Shown: positions 13,701 through 27,300 of the stretch, piece after piece
How positions within the stretch are numbered: position 1 is the stretch's first letter
Layout: every line of letters starts with the position of its first letter
The notes under the pieces: generated by a model
What the model saw: the letters and a program-made list of their open reading frames with translations, nothing else
What the model was told of the DNA's origin: nothing
Databases searched by the model: none
Position numbers and translations under genes: made by a program
Origin: Glandiceps talaboti
Lineage: Eukaryota; Hemichordata; Enteropneusta; Spengelidae
Assembly: GCF_964340395.1 (NCBI RefSeq)
Contig: NC_135552.1
Coordinates: forward strand, 13,085,194-13,149,193
Direction of reading: 5' to 3'
DNA: 64,000 bases

Positions 13701-16700
13701 TATATTAGCTGAGAATGGTTGAATACACTGCTAAGCAAGTTTGTAATTGCAATTGTTGCATGACTTCCACTGTACATGCCCCTAGCACATTTCATCTAGT
13801 CCATCAAATATCAAATATTCAACTATAGATTGATATGATAAGCAGAGAAATATAGCTGCCTTTAGAGCAATGTTGAATATGCTGGAAAGCAAGTTTATAA
13901 TTGTTGTAGGATTCCCACAGTATGCACTATTGTAGCACAGTTCATCTAGTCCATCAAATATCAAATATTCAACTATACATGGTATGATAAGCAAATGTCT
14001 ACTGAGAAATCCTGTAAATCTAAATATTGTTGCCACTAGAAAACTTTGCATTTTTGCAGTCTTCAGCTACATGTAGTTCGCGAAGAATAATTTTTACTAA
14101 TTACCAGATTCAGGTTCATTGTATTCATGTATAAGATAGCATGTTAGTCACTACATATTATTGCGTTTTTGTTTTCCTGTGAAATAAGTGAAACAATTTT
14201 TTTCCAGGTTTAGCTTCCAATAGAGCAATGAAGCAGTTTAACTTCTATCTAATGTTTATGTATAAGTACAGCAAACTATTTATATCGTAGACTGACAGCT
14301 AGATGTACAACTCGGTCCTAATCTAATTACACTCATGAATTATTTTTCCACGGACATCATTGCTGTGAATTGTTTTCAATTAAAGTTAACTGTTTGATTA
14401 GGGTTTGGGTTTGAAATGAGATTACTTGACTATTCTGTCCATCATGCTCATTTACAAGGCATTCTCTAATGGAGTCGTCGTATGCCCACACTGATCTGCA
14501 GTTTAATTTACGTATAAGTGTAACAAATGAAAGCAATCTAGCCATGGATGGATCTACAAGAAAGATTGTTAATCATTTTACCTTTGTTACTGTACATTTC
14601 ATACCTTTGTGATTGTACATTTCATACCTTTGTGATCATACATTTTCAATTACCAACCATCAAACTATTGGATAATACATTTCTAATTTTATAATTATAC
14701 AGCATCTAATACTTGGATTCGTGTTCATTTTACAGCACACAAGCAGTTAAATTCTATGCTAATTTGATTTTGTTACTCAAGACTGTCATTTCAGAATTCA
14801 TGATGATTGACATTTCATTCATGACTTGTAAGATCATTCCAGTTCATATTCTTTTGAAGACAAGATGCCATCGCGTGTTCCCTTCTTTACTTCATAATGT
14901 AGACCAAAAAACTCTTGTGACAACTAACTACTCCTATTAACCTGTCTTTTTTAGACTGGTACAACTTGACAACAATAAGACCATACCAAATGAAGGGGTG
15001 ACTGTACTGTATGACCAAGTGTTATGTTTTGCTCTTTCCACAGAGAAATAAACAGTTCATGGAAGGAATGATAAATTCTAACCCAGTGCCTGTGTACTCT
15101 AGCAATATATGTACAAACAGCTTCCAAGAACAAGGTATAATTGTATTCATGTTATTTGGACTGTCTATGTTATTCAGTAGCATTCTTGCATTAACAGTAA
15201 TTGAGTAAGTGGCTCACTGCATCTGTAAATTATATTATGTACAGGCACTCACTTCTGTGGTCCTTAGGGTATTTAGGTAGACATTGAAGTTGTCAGTCGA
15301 GCATTCAGTTGTATAATGTTTGTGTGTGTGTTCAATTGTAATGAGTGCATGTGTATGTATGTATGTATGTATGTATGTATGTATGTATGTATGTATGTAT
15401 GTGTGTGCATATATGCATATACATGCATCTATGTGTTTGTGGCTACATGTGTGTGTGTGTGTGTTTGCATATATGCGTGACATGCGTCTGTGTGTTTGTG
15501 GCTACATGTGTGTGTGTATGTGTGTGTGTGTGCGTGTTTGCATATATGCGTGACATGCGTCTGTGTGTTTGTGGCTACATGTGTGTGTGTGTGTGTGTTA
15601 AAATTTGCATATATGCATATACAGCGTCTGTGTGTTTGTGGCTACATGTGTGCATGTGTACGTAAGTGTGTGTTTGCATATATGCATATACATGCATCTG
15701 TGTTTGTGGCTACATGTGTGCATGACTTTGTGTATATATGTGTGTGTGTGTGTATGTGCATACATGCCTGCATACGTACGTATGTACGTACGTACGTACG
15801 TACGTACGTACGTACAAGCATAAGATTTTCTGTGTACATGTATGTGTGTATGTGTCAGTTATGCTTTTATTTTATTTGATGTTCAAAATCTCTTGGGAGG
15901 ATCCCTCCATAATCTGGGTAAGAACTTGTTGGTTGATTACGTGCAGTATTTGACAAATTGACAATTTGTAATTGGGAGTATGGAGGCATCCATATACAAT
16001 ATTTCTGTAAATTTCACTTTATCAGGGGAATACTATTAATATTACAAAGAAAATGGTTCATTTGCTTTGAACATTTTATGTTTAAACTATACCTGATTTT
16101 ACTCCAGCTCACTTTTTGCCCCATGGTGATATGTTAATTTCCACTAATAGCTTCATATACATAATTGCTCTGTTGTTCTCATTGTATGCCAGGATGCACT
16201 TTCGTAAAATGTTTGTCATTTGTGTAGGTTGGGGAGTAGAAGGTACAGTGGGGATGAGATGGGTAAGATCTTGCATTTCTTCATTTTACATTTTGTTTTT
16301 CATTGATAAACAATGCATAACTTTTTTTGTTTTGATTTTTTCAGACTCATACGATTCTCCAGCTCTTAGTCGACGGGAACTGTCAGAAGACCGGGGATCC
16401 CCACAGTTGGGAAGACTATCCAGGGATAGTCCGTCAAATAGCATAGAAATGCTTCCCAAACAGCTTTCGCAGGTAAATAACATGGGCACTTGTAGATCGC
16501 CTTGGTAACAACAACAAAATTATCAAAAAAGGACGAAAATCTAGGAAGATGTGTTTGTAATATTACTATCAATATATGTCAATTGTGAAGTTGAATAACT
16601 AAAATTGTGATGAAAAATACATTTTTATGTGGGCTCAGTTTAAATCTCGCTTCCATCAATATTTGAACCTATTTTCATGTGCTCATCAGAAAGCTGTAAC

Positions 16701-19610
16701 ATTACAGTCATCATTTGAAAAGTCTAATTTCGGTTACCAAGGAAACAAATACAGGGTCCATTTTCTTATCATTGTGCTTTTTACATGAATTGAATTTAAT
16801 ATTTCACAGAGGATTGTCAGTTTTCTCACACCCTTTATGCATTTATATTGTCAAACTTGAAGCAGGTTTGTGATGTATAAACACATATTAAATTACTTTC
16901 CAATGAATGTATAGACCATATGAATAGTTTAGTGCCATGTATTGTCATGAAAGACAACATTTTACTGCAATGTATTGATATAATGATATGAGCTCAAAGG
17001 ATGTCAAACTCAATGCAATCACTAAAAAAAACATTGAATATGGATAAGGCTATATTTTTATGTGAAACCAAATCAACCATGAATTTATGCTAGCAAATTA
17101 TATGATTTTTGATATAATGAGAAAATTTGAATGAAACAATAATTGCAGTCTAATGATTTCCATAATTTTACTTAGACTAGAAAGCAAGAGGCGTTTTGTG
17201 TCATATTTTCTCTCTTCTTGTTTTTCCAATTCATTGCCCAATCCTTCATTTTGAAGGTCTAAAGATGAGAAACAACATAAAATAAAAGAGTTGCCTCAGG
17301 CATGGTTCTCCCCAGGATATCATTGAAATTATCGAGTAATGGTTACCACCCTTTAGATTTCTACAAAATGGCAGATTTATTTATACATTTAGCAATTTCT
17401 GATTTTAGTGTAAGTTTTTTAGCATTTAATCGCCCTCCTTTGGGAGTTTTCTTGTAATAAGGCTTCCTCTGAATTCCTCATCAACGTGTTTGAATATTCA
17501 AAATCATGGTTTTTAGCCTGCAGTGTACTATATCAGGTGTAGGTGATTTTGAGAGGCAGAGGTCGTTGCTATAGTGATTCTGAGTGATGTTGATTTCTAG
17601 GTCAGTGATAGTTCAATGGCAGTGTAGACAATGTAATACCAAATTCACGAATCTCAAAATTATGACTTTCTGGGGAAAAAATATGTGTTTTTTTTATTCA
17701 GAGATCTAATTTCATGATATTATTGTCGGAATGATTTGTGCATGCAGAAAGAAAAGAATAATTTGAAAATAGTCAAAATTTGGTAGTGTTTATATAATGA
17801 TATTGATAATACTACAATAGAATGAAATTGTTTTTTCACTGGTAATGTTTCCCATTTTGTCATAAATATCAAATCATATGAATATTACGTTCAATATTGC
17901 ACAATAACAGATATTATTGTATGATATGTATTTATTGCAAGGGTGTTGCAGTCATATTAAAATAGTGTTTGACCCTCAAATACGACTGTACCAGATAACA
18001 GCATTAGAGTTAGAACATGATATGTTTCCAGAATTCTTTTTGTGTATGTTGTGCATTGCCAAAACGCATTAATGTAGAAATTTTGATGTACACCACCAAA
18101 TGTTATATATTACCTGTAAAGGAACATTGTGCCAAAAAAAAATTGGTTTTGTCAAATTGTGTGATTACTTGATTTGCTGTTACACATGTAGGTGTGTTGC
18201 ATCATGGCTGTCATGTTGCCTCACAGCAAAGCAGGCAAACAGACAGTGTGACAAAGCACTTTGTTACATGGAATAATGGGCACAGTGCTTTGCAAAAGTG
18301 ATATATTACTTTTGGTTTTATTTTACTTTTATGAAAAACAAAGTAGCATTTTTTTTTTGTATGTGAAAACATGTTAATAATACATGCTTAACACAGACAG
18401 GTAAGTGTTTTTATCAGCTGGACATAAAAACTTGGTGCCTTCATTTTTAGGACATTTGAAGAAAAAAAAATGGCTTCCATATTGTATGACTATATGTAAA
18501 CAAAAATTGAGCCTAGATTTTTATACACATATTTTAAAAACAAAAATGATTTTAACTTATGTATGTCCATTCCTCTTTTATTTTTTTTCCATTTCTCAAC
18601 TTGCATAAATGTACAATGTATGTACATACATGCACGAAAATATATTTTAGCAGACCAACCATAAAGCTCCTCCTCCTCCTCTTCCCAGAGGGCGTCGATT
18701 GACAACCACCATTAGTCCTACTCCCAATAGTCAGAGTTCATACAGAGTAGCCATTTATTTGGTAAGAGCACAGCTAGTCTGTGTTAGTTAATCGATGGGT
18801 TACTCATATAATGTTTTGCAATTTGATTTCCCTTCCCCCCGTGACTATCTTTTCAGTTGTGTTTCTTTGGTAATGTCTTCGTTCTATTTCTCCAACATTT
18901 CTTCCTCGTGGGTACGGCATCTGACCTCCACTGGCTGTGCTCTTGCTTTTTGACCCCTCCCCCTCCCCTCCCCAATCTATTTTCATTCTTTGACCCCTGT
19001 CTGTTTTACCTATGTTTATATAACACCATAAAATCACCTGAAATATTTGTTTGCGTAGTTTTTTTTTGTGATGGTTTGCAGTCATGTGTCACTGTTTTTT
19101 TTTGTTCCCAACAAGCAGCCTGTCCCCTTTCCTGATTTTGCACTCCAAGAGTTGATATGTTTAAATGCACACCATTTTCCTGTCGGCCATTTTGTTTGCT
19201 TAATTCTGTTTGTTTCTGATAATTTTGCTGTTCTTCATTGCTGTGGTTGTGTTCTTTTTTGCTGTAACTGTAGACAACGTAGGAATTTTATTAAAAAGGT
19301 AGTGTCAGACATTTGTAAAAAGAGCAACTATAGTCATAAAATGAAAGAAAAAAAAGATAAAGACTTCCATGCACAATTTAGGATAGAATCTGAGAGAGGA
19401 TCAGGCTATAGTGCAATAGTCACGATTGCACACCACACAAAAAAACTACAATAAAAAGATGCACTTGTCAATCACTGAATTATATTGCCCATAAATTTTT
19501 GTTGATTCAGCTTGTGATTTGGAATATGTCTTGATTATTTACTTTCTTTTTTTATCAGTATGTAGGTAATAACACTTTGTAACTTAAAATGATTAAATGA
19601 GGGGACATGT

Positions 19611-19642
<32 letters not shown>

Positions 19643-21322
19643 GTTCTTATACATGCATGATGAAGTTTTGACAAATTTGAAGACCATATTGATGTTTTGT
19701 AAAGTTTCGATGTGCCTTGCATAATATTTATCAAATTTTGCATAAATTATCCATTTGATCTCATTTGCTCATCAGATTTGCATAAATTATTTTAAATTAT
19801 ATAAATTATCATTTTGATACTCGTCATCTCGAGGACTATTTTATCAATAGAGAAACTGACTATTAAAATCAACTAAAAGTCTCAAAAACAATTTTGTAAA
19901 AATTGATAGGATATGAGTATTAACTGCGTGGTCCTCTCTCAGAGACAGAAAAAGTAGTTAATGTGTAGTGTGTAGATAGTTCACCTACAAGACACGCCAA
20001 ACCAACTAGAACTAGACCTGACCTGGGTCAAAGGTCAACACTGTGTTGCACAAAGTAGACAAATCTCTATATACTTGCATGTGGTAAATTTAGTGTCGTG
20101 TATGAAAACTGTGTAAATTTGTAAATCTGTCTAAATATTACATCTTGTAGAAAACTTGTCTTTTCTTCCTTCCTTCTGACTTGTATAAAATATAAATTCA
20201 TCTTGCAAAGGAGGATAAGTAAATGCCTAATAAGCTAGCTAAAATAAGTCACGAGCAAATAAGTTTAAATTGAAGTGTGGTCAAAAAAGAGTGACTAAAT
20301 TAATTTGGAAAAATTTTGGCATAAAAAAATGCCTTTGTCAGAATTCAATTTTCAATGGGGTAGTTTTCATATAAATGCATGCAATGTTAAACATAGTGTG
20401 AAAATACCCCCATTGAAGTTTGCATTCTGGTAAAAGTTTGTGGAAAAAAAGCAGTAAGTACATTGTCATTAAAGCACTAAGCCTCTTTGTGGTGTAGCAT
20501 ATGTACACTCTCCCCCAAGAGGCCGTGCTTATTTGGCTAATGTAGATTCATGACTGGCAAATGTAGTTAAGAAGGAAAGATTTAGTCAGGCTCGTGACAA
20601 ATGTAAACCAAGCTTCCTGCCACTGTTCCACTTACCCAAATCTTTTTGGTTACCATGAGGGAAAGAAATTAGGTTCAGTAAATCTCCCAGATGTCATATA
20701 TTCTGTTTATGTTTAAATGCTAATTTACGCAATTCTTAAATGGTTTAGGTTGTGTAGTATCAGAATCTTATAATGTTTGTGGTCAAACTTTGACCCAAAA
20801 TGTTCAACATGTTCATGTATACCTCTGACATGCATGGGCTGATTTCAACCAAACCTGGCACAAATGTCTGATACTGTAGTTCACATATGCACATCACTTT
20901 GCTTCATGACCTTTGCTGTAATGACCAAATGGTGGCCATGTTTGTTGGAAAAGTTCGGCATGAATTAGTAAAGTTGACATGGGGACCAGTCCTTGACGAA
21001 AACCTGTTAATTCACACCTTGTATTTTCATGGGTATTTGAGAAAACAACAACTTCTGGCTTTGTAAGTCTAAATGTATGTGTGTGTCATGTAGTGACGTG
21101 ATATTCTTATGCAAATCAATTATGCAAATGTTATGTAAATGACCCACAACTCAAACAATTCTATGGGGAGAAGCCTGCTGCTCATGTAAAAGCTGGTAAA
21201 GATTTTCTCAAGAAGTAAAAAAATTAAAAGTTCGAAGAACATACTCTCTTAAGAACCAACATTGACAATGGAAAAGTGATCACAAATGTTAGAAAGTTTC
21301 TCAGTTACCATTAGTTCAGATG

Positions 21323-21371
<49 letters not shown>

Positions 21372-24300
21372 CATGCACGTGTGTGTGTGTGGCAGTAGGG
21401 GTGTCAGAACAAGATATAACTTCTCAATAAAATGCAAATGGTAACAATGTGGCAAATGAAAATAATGATCTGAATTCACAGTCCCAGGGGGTGGCTTCCA
21501 CAGAACTCATGGGCTTTAAATCCCTGGTAAGATGTTTAAGGGATCACTTCTGCACTACTTATGGCCCATCAGCGTGGTAATTATTATCTAGGGTAGACTT
21601 TCACAACAATCAAGAGCCTTCATTGAAACTTGTAAATTAATATTCATGAGTGTTTAAACCAGTATCAAAATGTCTGTAATTTTCAGAGGGTGGCTTCTGC
21701 ATAACTGATGAGCCTTCAATGTGGGTGGTATACTTTAGGGAAGGCTTCCACAAAAATCAAAAGCCTCGAATCTAGCAAGAAATACGAAAGAAAGGAAATA
21801 ACAAACCATTATGTTGATTTAATCAATACATTGAACTAAATACAAACATATGACTTGTGGCATTAGCGACAGCTGTAGCTGTTTATTGACATAGACATGT
21901 TGACAATTGTAGCTTTTATTTATCATTCTCAGTTTTATACATGTGCTCATTCAAAGACAAACTCTAAAATGCCAGTCAACTTTTGTTTATAGTGGTACAA
22001 AATCATTTCAGGTCATGTTTGAGTTAGATGAATTGAAGTTGGTTGGGGTGAATACAAATTTGTGTACACATCAGTAATTGTACCAACCCCATTCATGATG
22101 ACAAGTTATAGCAGAAATTACAGACAGAAATTTTTTTTTAAAGAGAGAGGCCAGCCAAACCTGTAGCAAGTCTGTGTGAAAGATTAAAATCCAACTAAAC
22201 TGGGATGATGACAGTGATTTTATGGAAACGGTAGAATTTTATCCGTGTAGATTACTTGCCGATAGAGTGGAATTGTTTGGACTTGGAGAGGGCCGAGGGA
22301 AAAAAACAGTAGACAAGAATAGGAAAGTGAAAATGGAGGAAAGGAGCATCCAGTCACTTTTCAAAACTTTTGAACTATTCACAATCATCTGTTTCTCTCT
22401 GTTGCCTGTCTTGGCTGTGTTCTGTACATCTATAGACACTTATAAACTTGTGTGCTTCTTTTTTTAAACTGTAACGAATAATTGCTCTGTAGAACACTTC
22501 ATAATATGTGCATCATTATTGTGCGTGTACCTATATGTGATGTGTGTATAGTCACCAGTGCACCCTGATAATCCCAACTCCTGATATAGTAATATCATAG
22601 TTTGAGATGTAATGTCTGTGTAAAGTTGTATAATTCTCAATTTCCATTACTCGTATTTTGAATTTCAGTCTCCAAAACCCCACAACGAAGATGGTATGGA
22701 TTCGCAGCATCCTGCTTTGCCGCTCACTGATGTAAGTGTATATACATGTCACGTGTATGAGCATGTTGAATTCGGTGCATATTATGTAAAAATAAACAGA
22801 TTATTAGAATTTTGTTGTTTTCTCGGCGTTGGTCCATGTGTGGATTCGCAATATCCTGCATTACTCATTGATGTGATAAGTGTAGGTGTGAAGCTCACGT
22901 GTTTTAGCATGTTGAGTTTGGTGCCGATTATGCCATAAATAAAAACGAAAAGTTTGATAGAGTTTTGTCAGAGTTGGTTTTGTCATTTTCTCCATGGCAT
23001 ACCAAGTAGCAAGGTGTATGATGAATGTCTCTGTCGGTGTTCAACGTTTGAGAAATTTACTTAAGACCGCAAGGACATGGACCAGGTGCAGCAGCTATGT
23101 TCATAGCCTTGTAAGTAAGAGTTGATATTGTTTTGATTTTGCTGAAAATGTGTCAAAAATTTTTAAGTGATTTTCTTTGCTTTCAGTGAAATGTTTTAGA
23201 TCAACAGAAAATAGCACGACTCAGCTGTTTGCTTCACGTGTATATATCCAGAAATATGGAATATGTTTATTCAGCTTTTTTCACCAAAATTTACATTTGC
23301 TGTTCGATAAATTTCAATCGGTTTGGTAAAATTTTTGCTTCAGTACTGTTGTCTTATAAGATGAAAGACAATTGTAGACAACACATAGTGATTGGGACAA
23401 AAGGTGTGCTAAAGGAAAATTGAATGAAAGTCTGTTTGCAATTTTCCGGTCTATACAGCGGGTGTGAAATCTAAGCTTGGTACCCCTTGGGAAGGTGGAT
23501 GGGGATGTGTTGGCCAGATTGGTCACTTTTTTTTACAAAAAAAACCCCCTAAGCATGGGTCCACTTTTCAGTCTAAAAACTGCATCTAGTATCTAGGCAT
23601 TTGTAAAGGTAGGTGGTTGTGTTTTCCCGTCGGTTTATGACCCTGTATAGCACCCACAATGGCTGAAACAGCTATATTCATGGATATGCTACATTTATGT
23701 GTACATTGGTCACGGGTCCCTTTTTTGGCAAAAAAACATCCTGAGCCATGTATAGATGTTTGGAACCAGGGTAGTACTGTCTGATGAACAGTACCCCCCC
23801 CCCCCAAAAAAAAAACAAAAACAAAAAAAAACAAAAAAAAACTGTAACAGTAAACATCTAATCACAGGATAACCAATGCATGTTTTTCTGACACATTTTC
23901 ATAATCCGGTCTCATTTTTTTAGCTCCGCTGTCAGCGAAAGCTGAAAGCATAGCTTTAGGTATAGGTTGTATAGAGTATAGAGAGTAGAGTGAATCATAG
24001 GTGTCCCTCAAACTTTTATATTTTCATCATCTGCTCTGAAAGTGACAGTCAGAATTCTTCGATATTTGGTGTGTATGTTCCCTAGGGGGAGGCTATTCAG
24101 ATTTGTTCATGCCAAGTTGATCTGTGCCATTTTCAATTTTATATGATTTTTTTTCATAAAATGTCATTTTCATCAACTCCTTGAAAACCTCTTGTTAGAT
24201 TGCTTTGATATCTGGCGTGTTGATGCGCAGGGGGTAGCTTACTCAGAATTGTTAATTTCAAGTCAGCACATCCTCATTTTTATTTTTTATGATTTTTTTT

Positions 24301-27300
24301 TTGTAATTTGAAAAAAAATGAATATGTTAATAAGCATTATGACCGACGCCATATTGGAAATCAGTCGACGAGACTTTAAGTAAACTGCCACTTTTCAAAA
24401 GACACTATTGACGTCAAACAAGCAATGTAATATGTGCTATAGTCATAATTCTACGCATTGGGCGCCCAAATGACAAGCGTTTGTTCGAAACAGGGTTGTA
24501 AACTTCAAATCCAATTCTGCACCCTTTCTACATAATCAGCCAGTCCGCAACATCCTCATTTGCATACTCTATCCTGATTCGACCAGAAGCTGAAGGTGAC
24601 CTCATTTGACCGAGCGATTTTCCACAGCAAGTATCTTGAGTATCAACACAGGACGTTCTTGGTACTCACTAAAATCACACTTCAGACCCACTATAAAAGT
24701 GTGATGTTTTCAGATAACATGTAACTTGTGATTAATTCTATATTGTCGTGCAATTTGGAATGACAGTGAACCAGAATTAAGACAACTTGCGTAAGGAAGG
24801 CATGCCAGGCATGCGGTTGAAGTTATGGCCGACAGTTCACATGTAAAGTTAAACGACATGAACGTGTCTTGCCTTTCCAAAATGCAAATATTTGGCAAGT
24901 AAAAATAATTAAAATAATTACAACTTTAATTTGGCTTCAGACTTTGCGTTATGTTTTGCGTATCTTTCCCCGTTTTACATGTAAATCCGAAAAGGTTCTC
25001 TCTCATCATGTCATCAGTGATCATACCGCGCGGGGCTGCTTCAAATGAGTACGAGCGAAGTGAGGCATGTTGAGGTATTTTGTTGAGAATTATAAATATT
25101 GCGAAATGTCAAGTACAAGGTTTAAATACAATGGAATGATGAAAAAAATGGCAGAGTCTGCTGACAGGCGCCGGTCACAAGAAACACTGAATTAAAATAT
25201 CAGACGATGTATGTATTAATCGCCGACAATCCACCCGTATGCACGAGGGACTAACCCGGAAGCAAGTCGTTGTCAGCCATACGTTACAGTGGTAACATCA
25301 TCCGAGAAATCGCTGCGTTCAGAGTGTCATTATTCACAGAATTGTTGTTTTCGAGTGAAAACCCGTCTTGAATTGTATAACTCTAACAAATGAAGACATG
25401 TCAAGTTATATTTTGAAAGTTGTATCGCTAGTTTGAGACGATTTTCTCACGTACTATAGTACAAATGTACTATCGAGGCTTACTTGGAAGTAGTAGGACC
25501 TTACTCCAGTTCATCGGGAAGTTTAGCCAGTCCGATTATTCTTTCTGGTTTAGTTTACAACACTTTTGATCACGCAGATTTTGTTGTTGTGATGAAAAGA
25601 AATAAAAAAAGATCACTTCAACCATTTCGTTGTGTTTTCTTTGTGAAAGGTAATCGAACATGAACGAGTGTTACCACTGTAACGTATGGCTGAGAATGAC
25701 TCTCTTCCGGGTACTTGAGATTGTCGCCGTACGGAAACTAAGATGGCGATTAATACATTTCTTCCCTATATATATCTACCACAACTAGTACAAGTTGAAA
25801 GTTGTTGACTTTGTAAATTTGTTAGAAAATTGAAATTCAAATTGCCTCAAAATTATTTTAGATCCCTAGTTTATTTCATTCATCATTAAAATTTTCCAGG
25901 GTTACAGCTGTAAGACACTGGAATTATTTATAGCCAACCTCAAAATCCTCTTTTTTTGTTTTTCTTGTTTGCATTTCCCAGTCATTTTTTTCTGAGATTT
26001 TGTGCAATTTTTCATAACAGTAGATTTTTGTTATAAAATGGTGACTATGGTATAAAAGTACAATACATTACCAACTTCTGTCTAAAATGTGTTTTATAGT
26101 GAGACATCATATGAAACCACTAACCACTTTATTGCATCGCTAAAACAAAACTGCATAGTGAAGAGCTGAAGACCTGAACCACTTCTACATGTCACCAAAA
26201 TAAAAAATTAAATTAAAAAAAAAAACAGCGGAGCTATTCTGACCGATAGGTCGCTTGTTCTGTATTAATTTTTTAGAATTAAGACAACCCAACTGAATCT
26301 GTTTCTCCCATTTTCTGGGTTTTTTTTTCTCCCTCTATTCACTGATATGATTAGTGGAAATTTGGAAGTGTAAAAATATGCGTCAGTTTGCTGTGGCTGT
26401 GACTTGTACCTGAATTGTGTGGGACTTACATTGATGAATAAGTAAATATTTGGTAATGGCAAGAAATTATTTGTCTGTGTCACAATAAAGTGGGTCCCTT
26501 AAAAATAATACTTTCATTGAAAAAAAAGGAACTAGAATGTTTGAAGAAGAGTCAGAATTCATCTTTTCAACAAATTATGTTTGATTTTTTCCCCATTAAT
26601 ATTTGTATCAGAAATAAAATGTCAAAGAAAAAATGTAAACGTGTATGACTTGTACATCATGGGATAGCATCCATTTAAAACAGGAAAGCTTTCTTTTCAT
26701 GTGTCAGTAATGTTAGAAGTTATAGTTTATCATCTTAAAGACCAGCAGATCTTCCATTTTTGTGTCAAACTCCTTATGCTTTTTATAATGAAAGACTCTT
26801 TTTGAGACTCTGAACACTTGTTTAATACCATGAAATGTCCCGGGTTCAAAATGTTTAAAGTAGCTGAAGTTTCAGAGTAAATTCTTCAAATATAGTGTCT
26901 GTCTTTTCATACTGGGGAAAAAGACTGAAGTTCTAGTTGGTTCTAGTAAGTGTTGCAAACTCATAAGATATGATGCCCAATACCAAATTTACTGTGAAAA
27001 ATAAATGAGTCTAGCGCCCTCTATTAAGTTATTGTGAAAATGATAGCTTGATGTATGTAATATTTGGTAGAGGCACACAGCACTAAAATGTTATCTAGCG
27101 CCCTCTATCAGGTTTTACTCACTGAGTAGAAACCCGACTTGCTGCAAAGTTATGATGTCAGTTTATTGTAGTAGTTTTCAGATTTTATCATTGTGAATTT
27201 GGAAGAAATAGTAATAATAACCCAAAGTAGGACTATACAATATATAGTAATATTGATGTGTGGACCTGCAATAGCATAGCAACGATAATACCCCCATAGG

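Larger units (their letters stand above)
11217..15043 (+). other. EPAC intron 3: degenerate 150-250-bp satellite
   Basis: 11217-12400 is unique apart from an ATT run near 11309-11346. From about 12400 to 14000 a satellite occupies the intron. 14580-14650 holds about three 29-bp units with TACATTTCATACCTTTGTGA. The remainder shows nothing recognisable. Confidence 0.7.

Noticed and set aside
15235-15953. Cys/Val-rich open frames
   Set aside because: They come from ATGT/TG/ACGT microsatellites and repeat in all frames.
18857-19135. 92-codon frame rich in Phe, Leu and Pro
   Set aside because: Produced by T/C-rich intron sequence; no splice fit.
19068-19454. 128-codon frame in EPAC intron 6
   Set aside because: Pyrimidine-rich low-complexity translation; the possible mini-exon after CTGTAG has a stop in the needed phase.
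22222-22467. 81-codon frame [12 protein letters not shown]...
   Set aside because: It does not fit EPAC phases with a usable acceptor and donor and has no homology I recognise.
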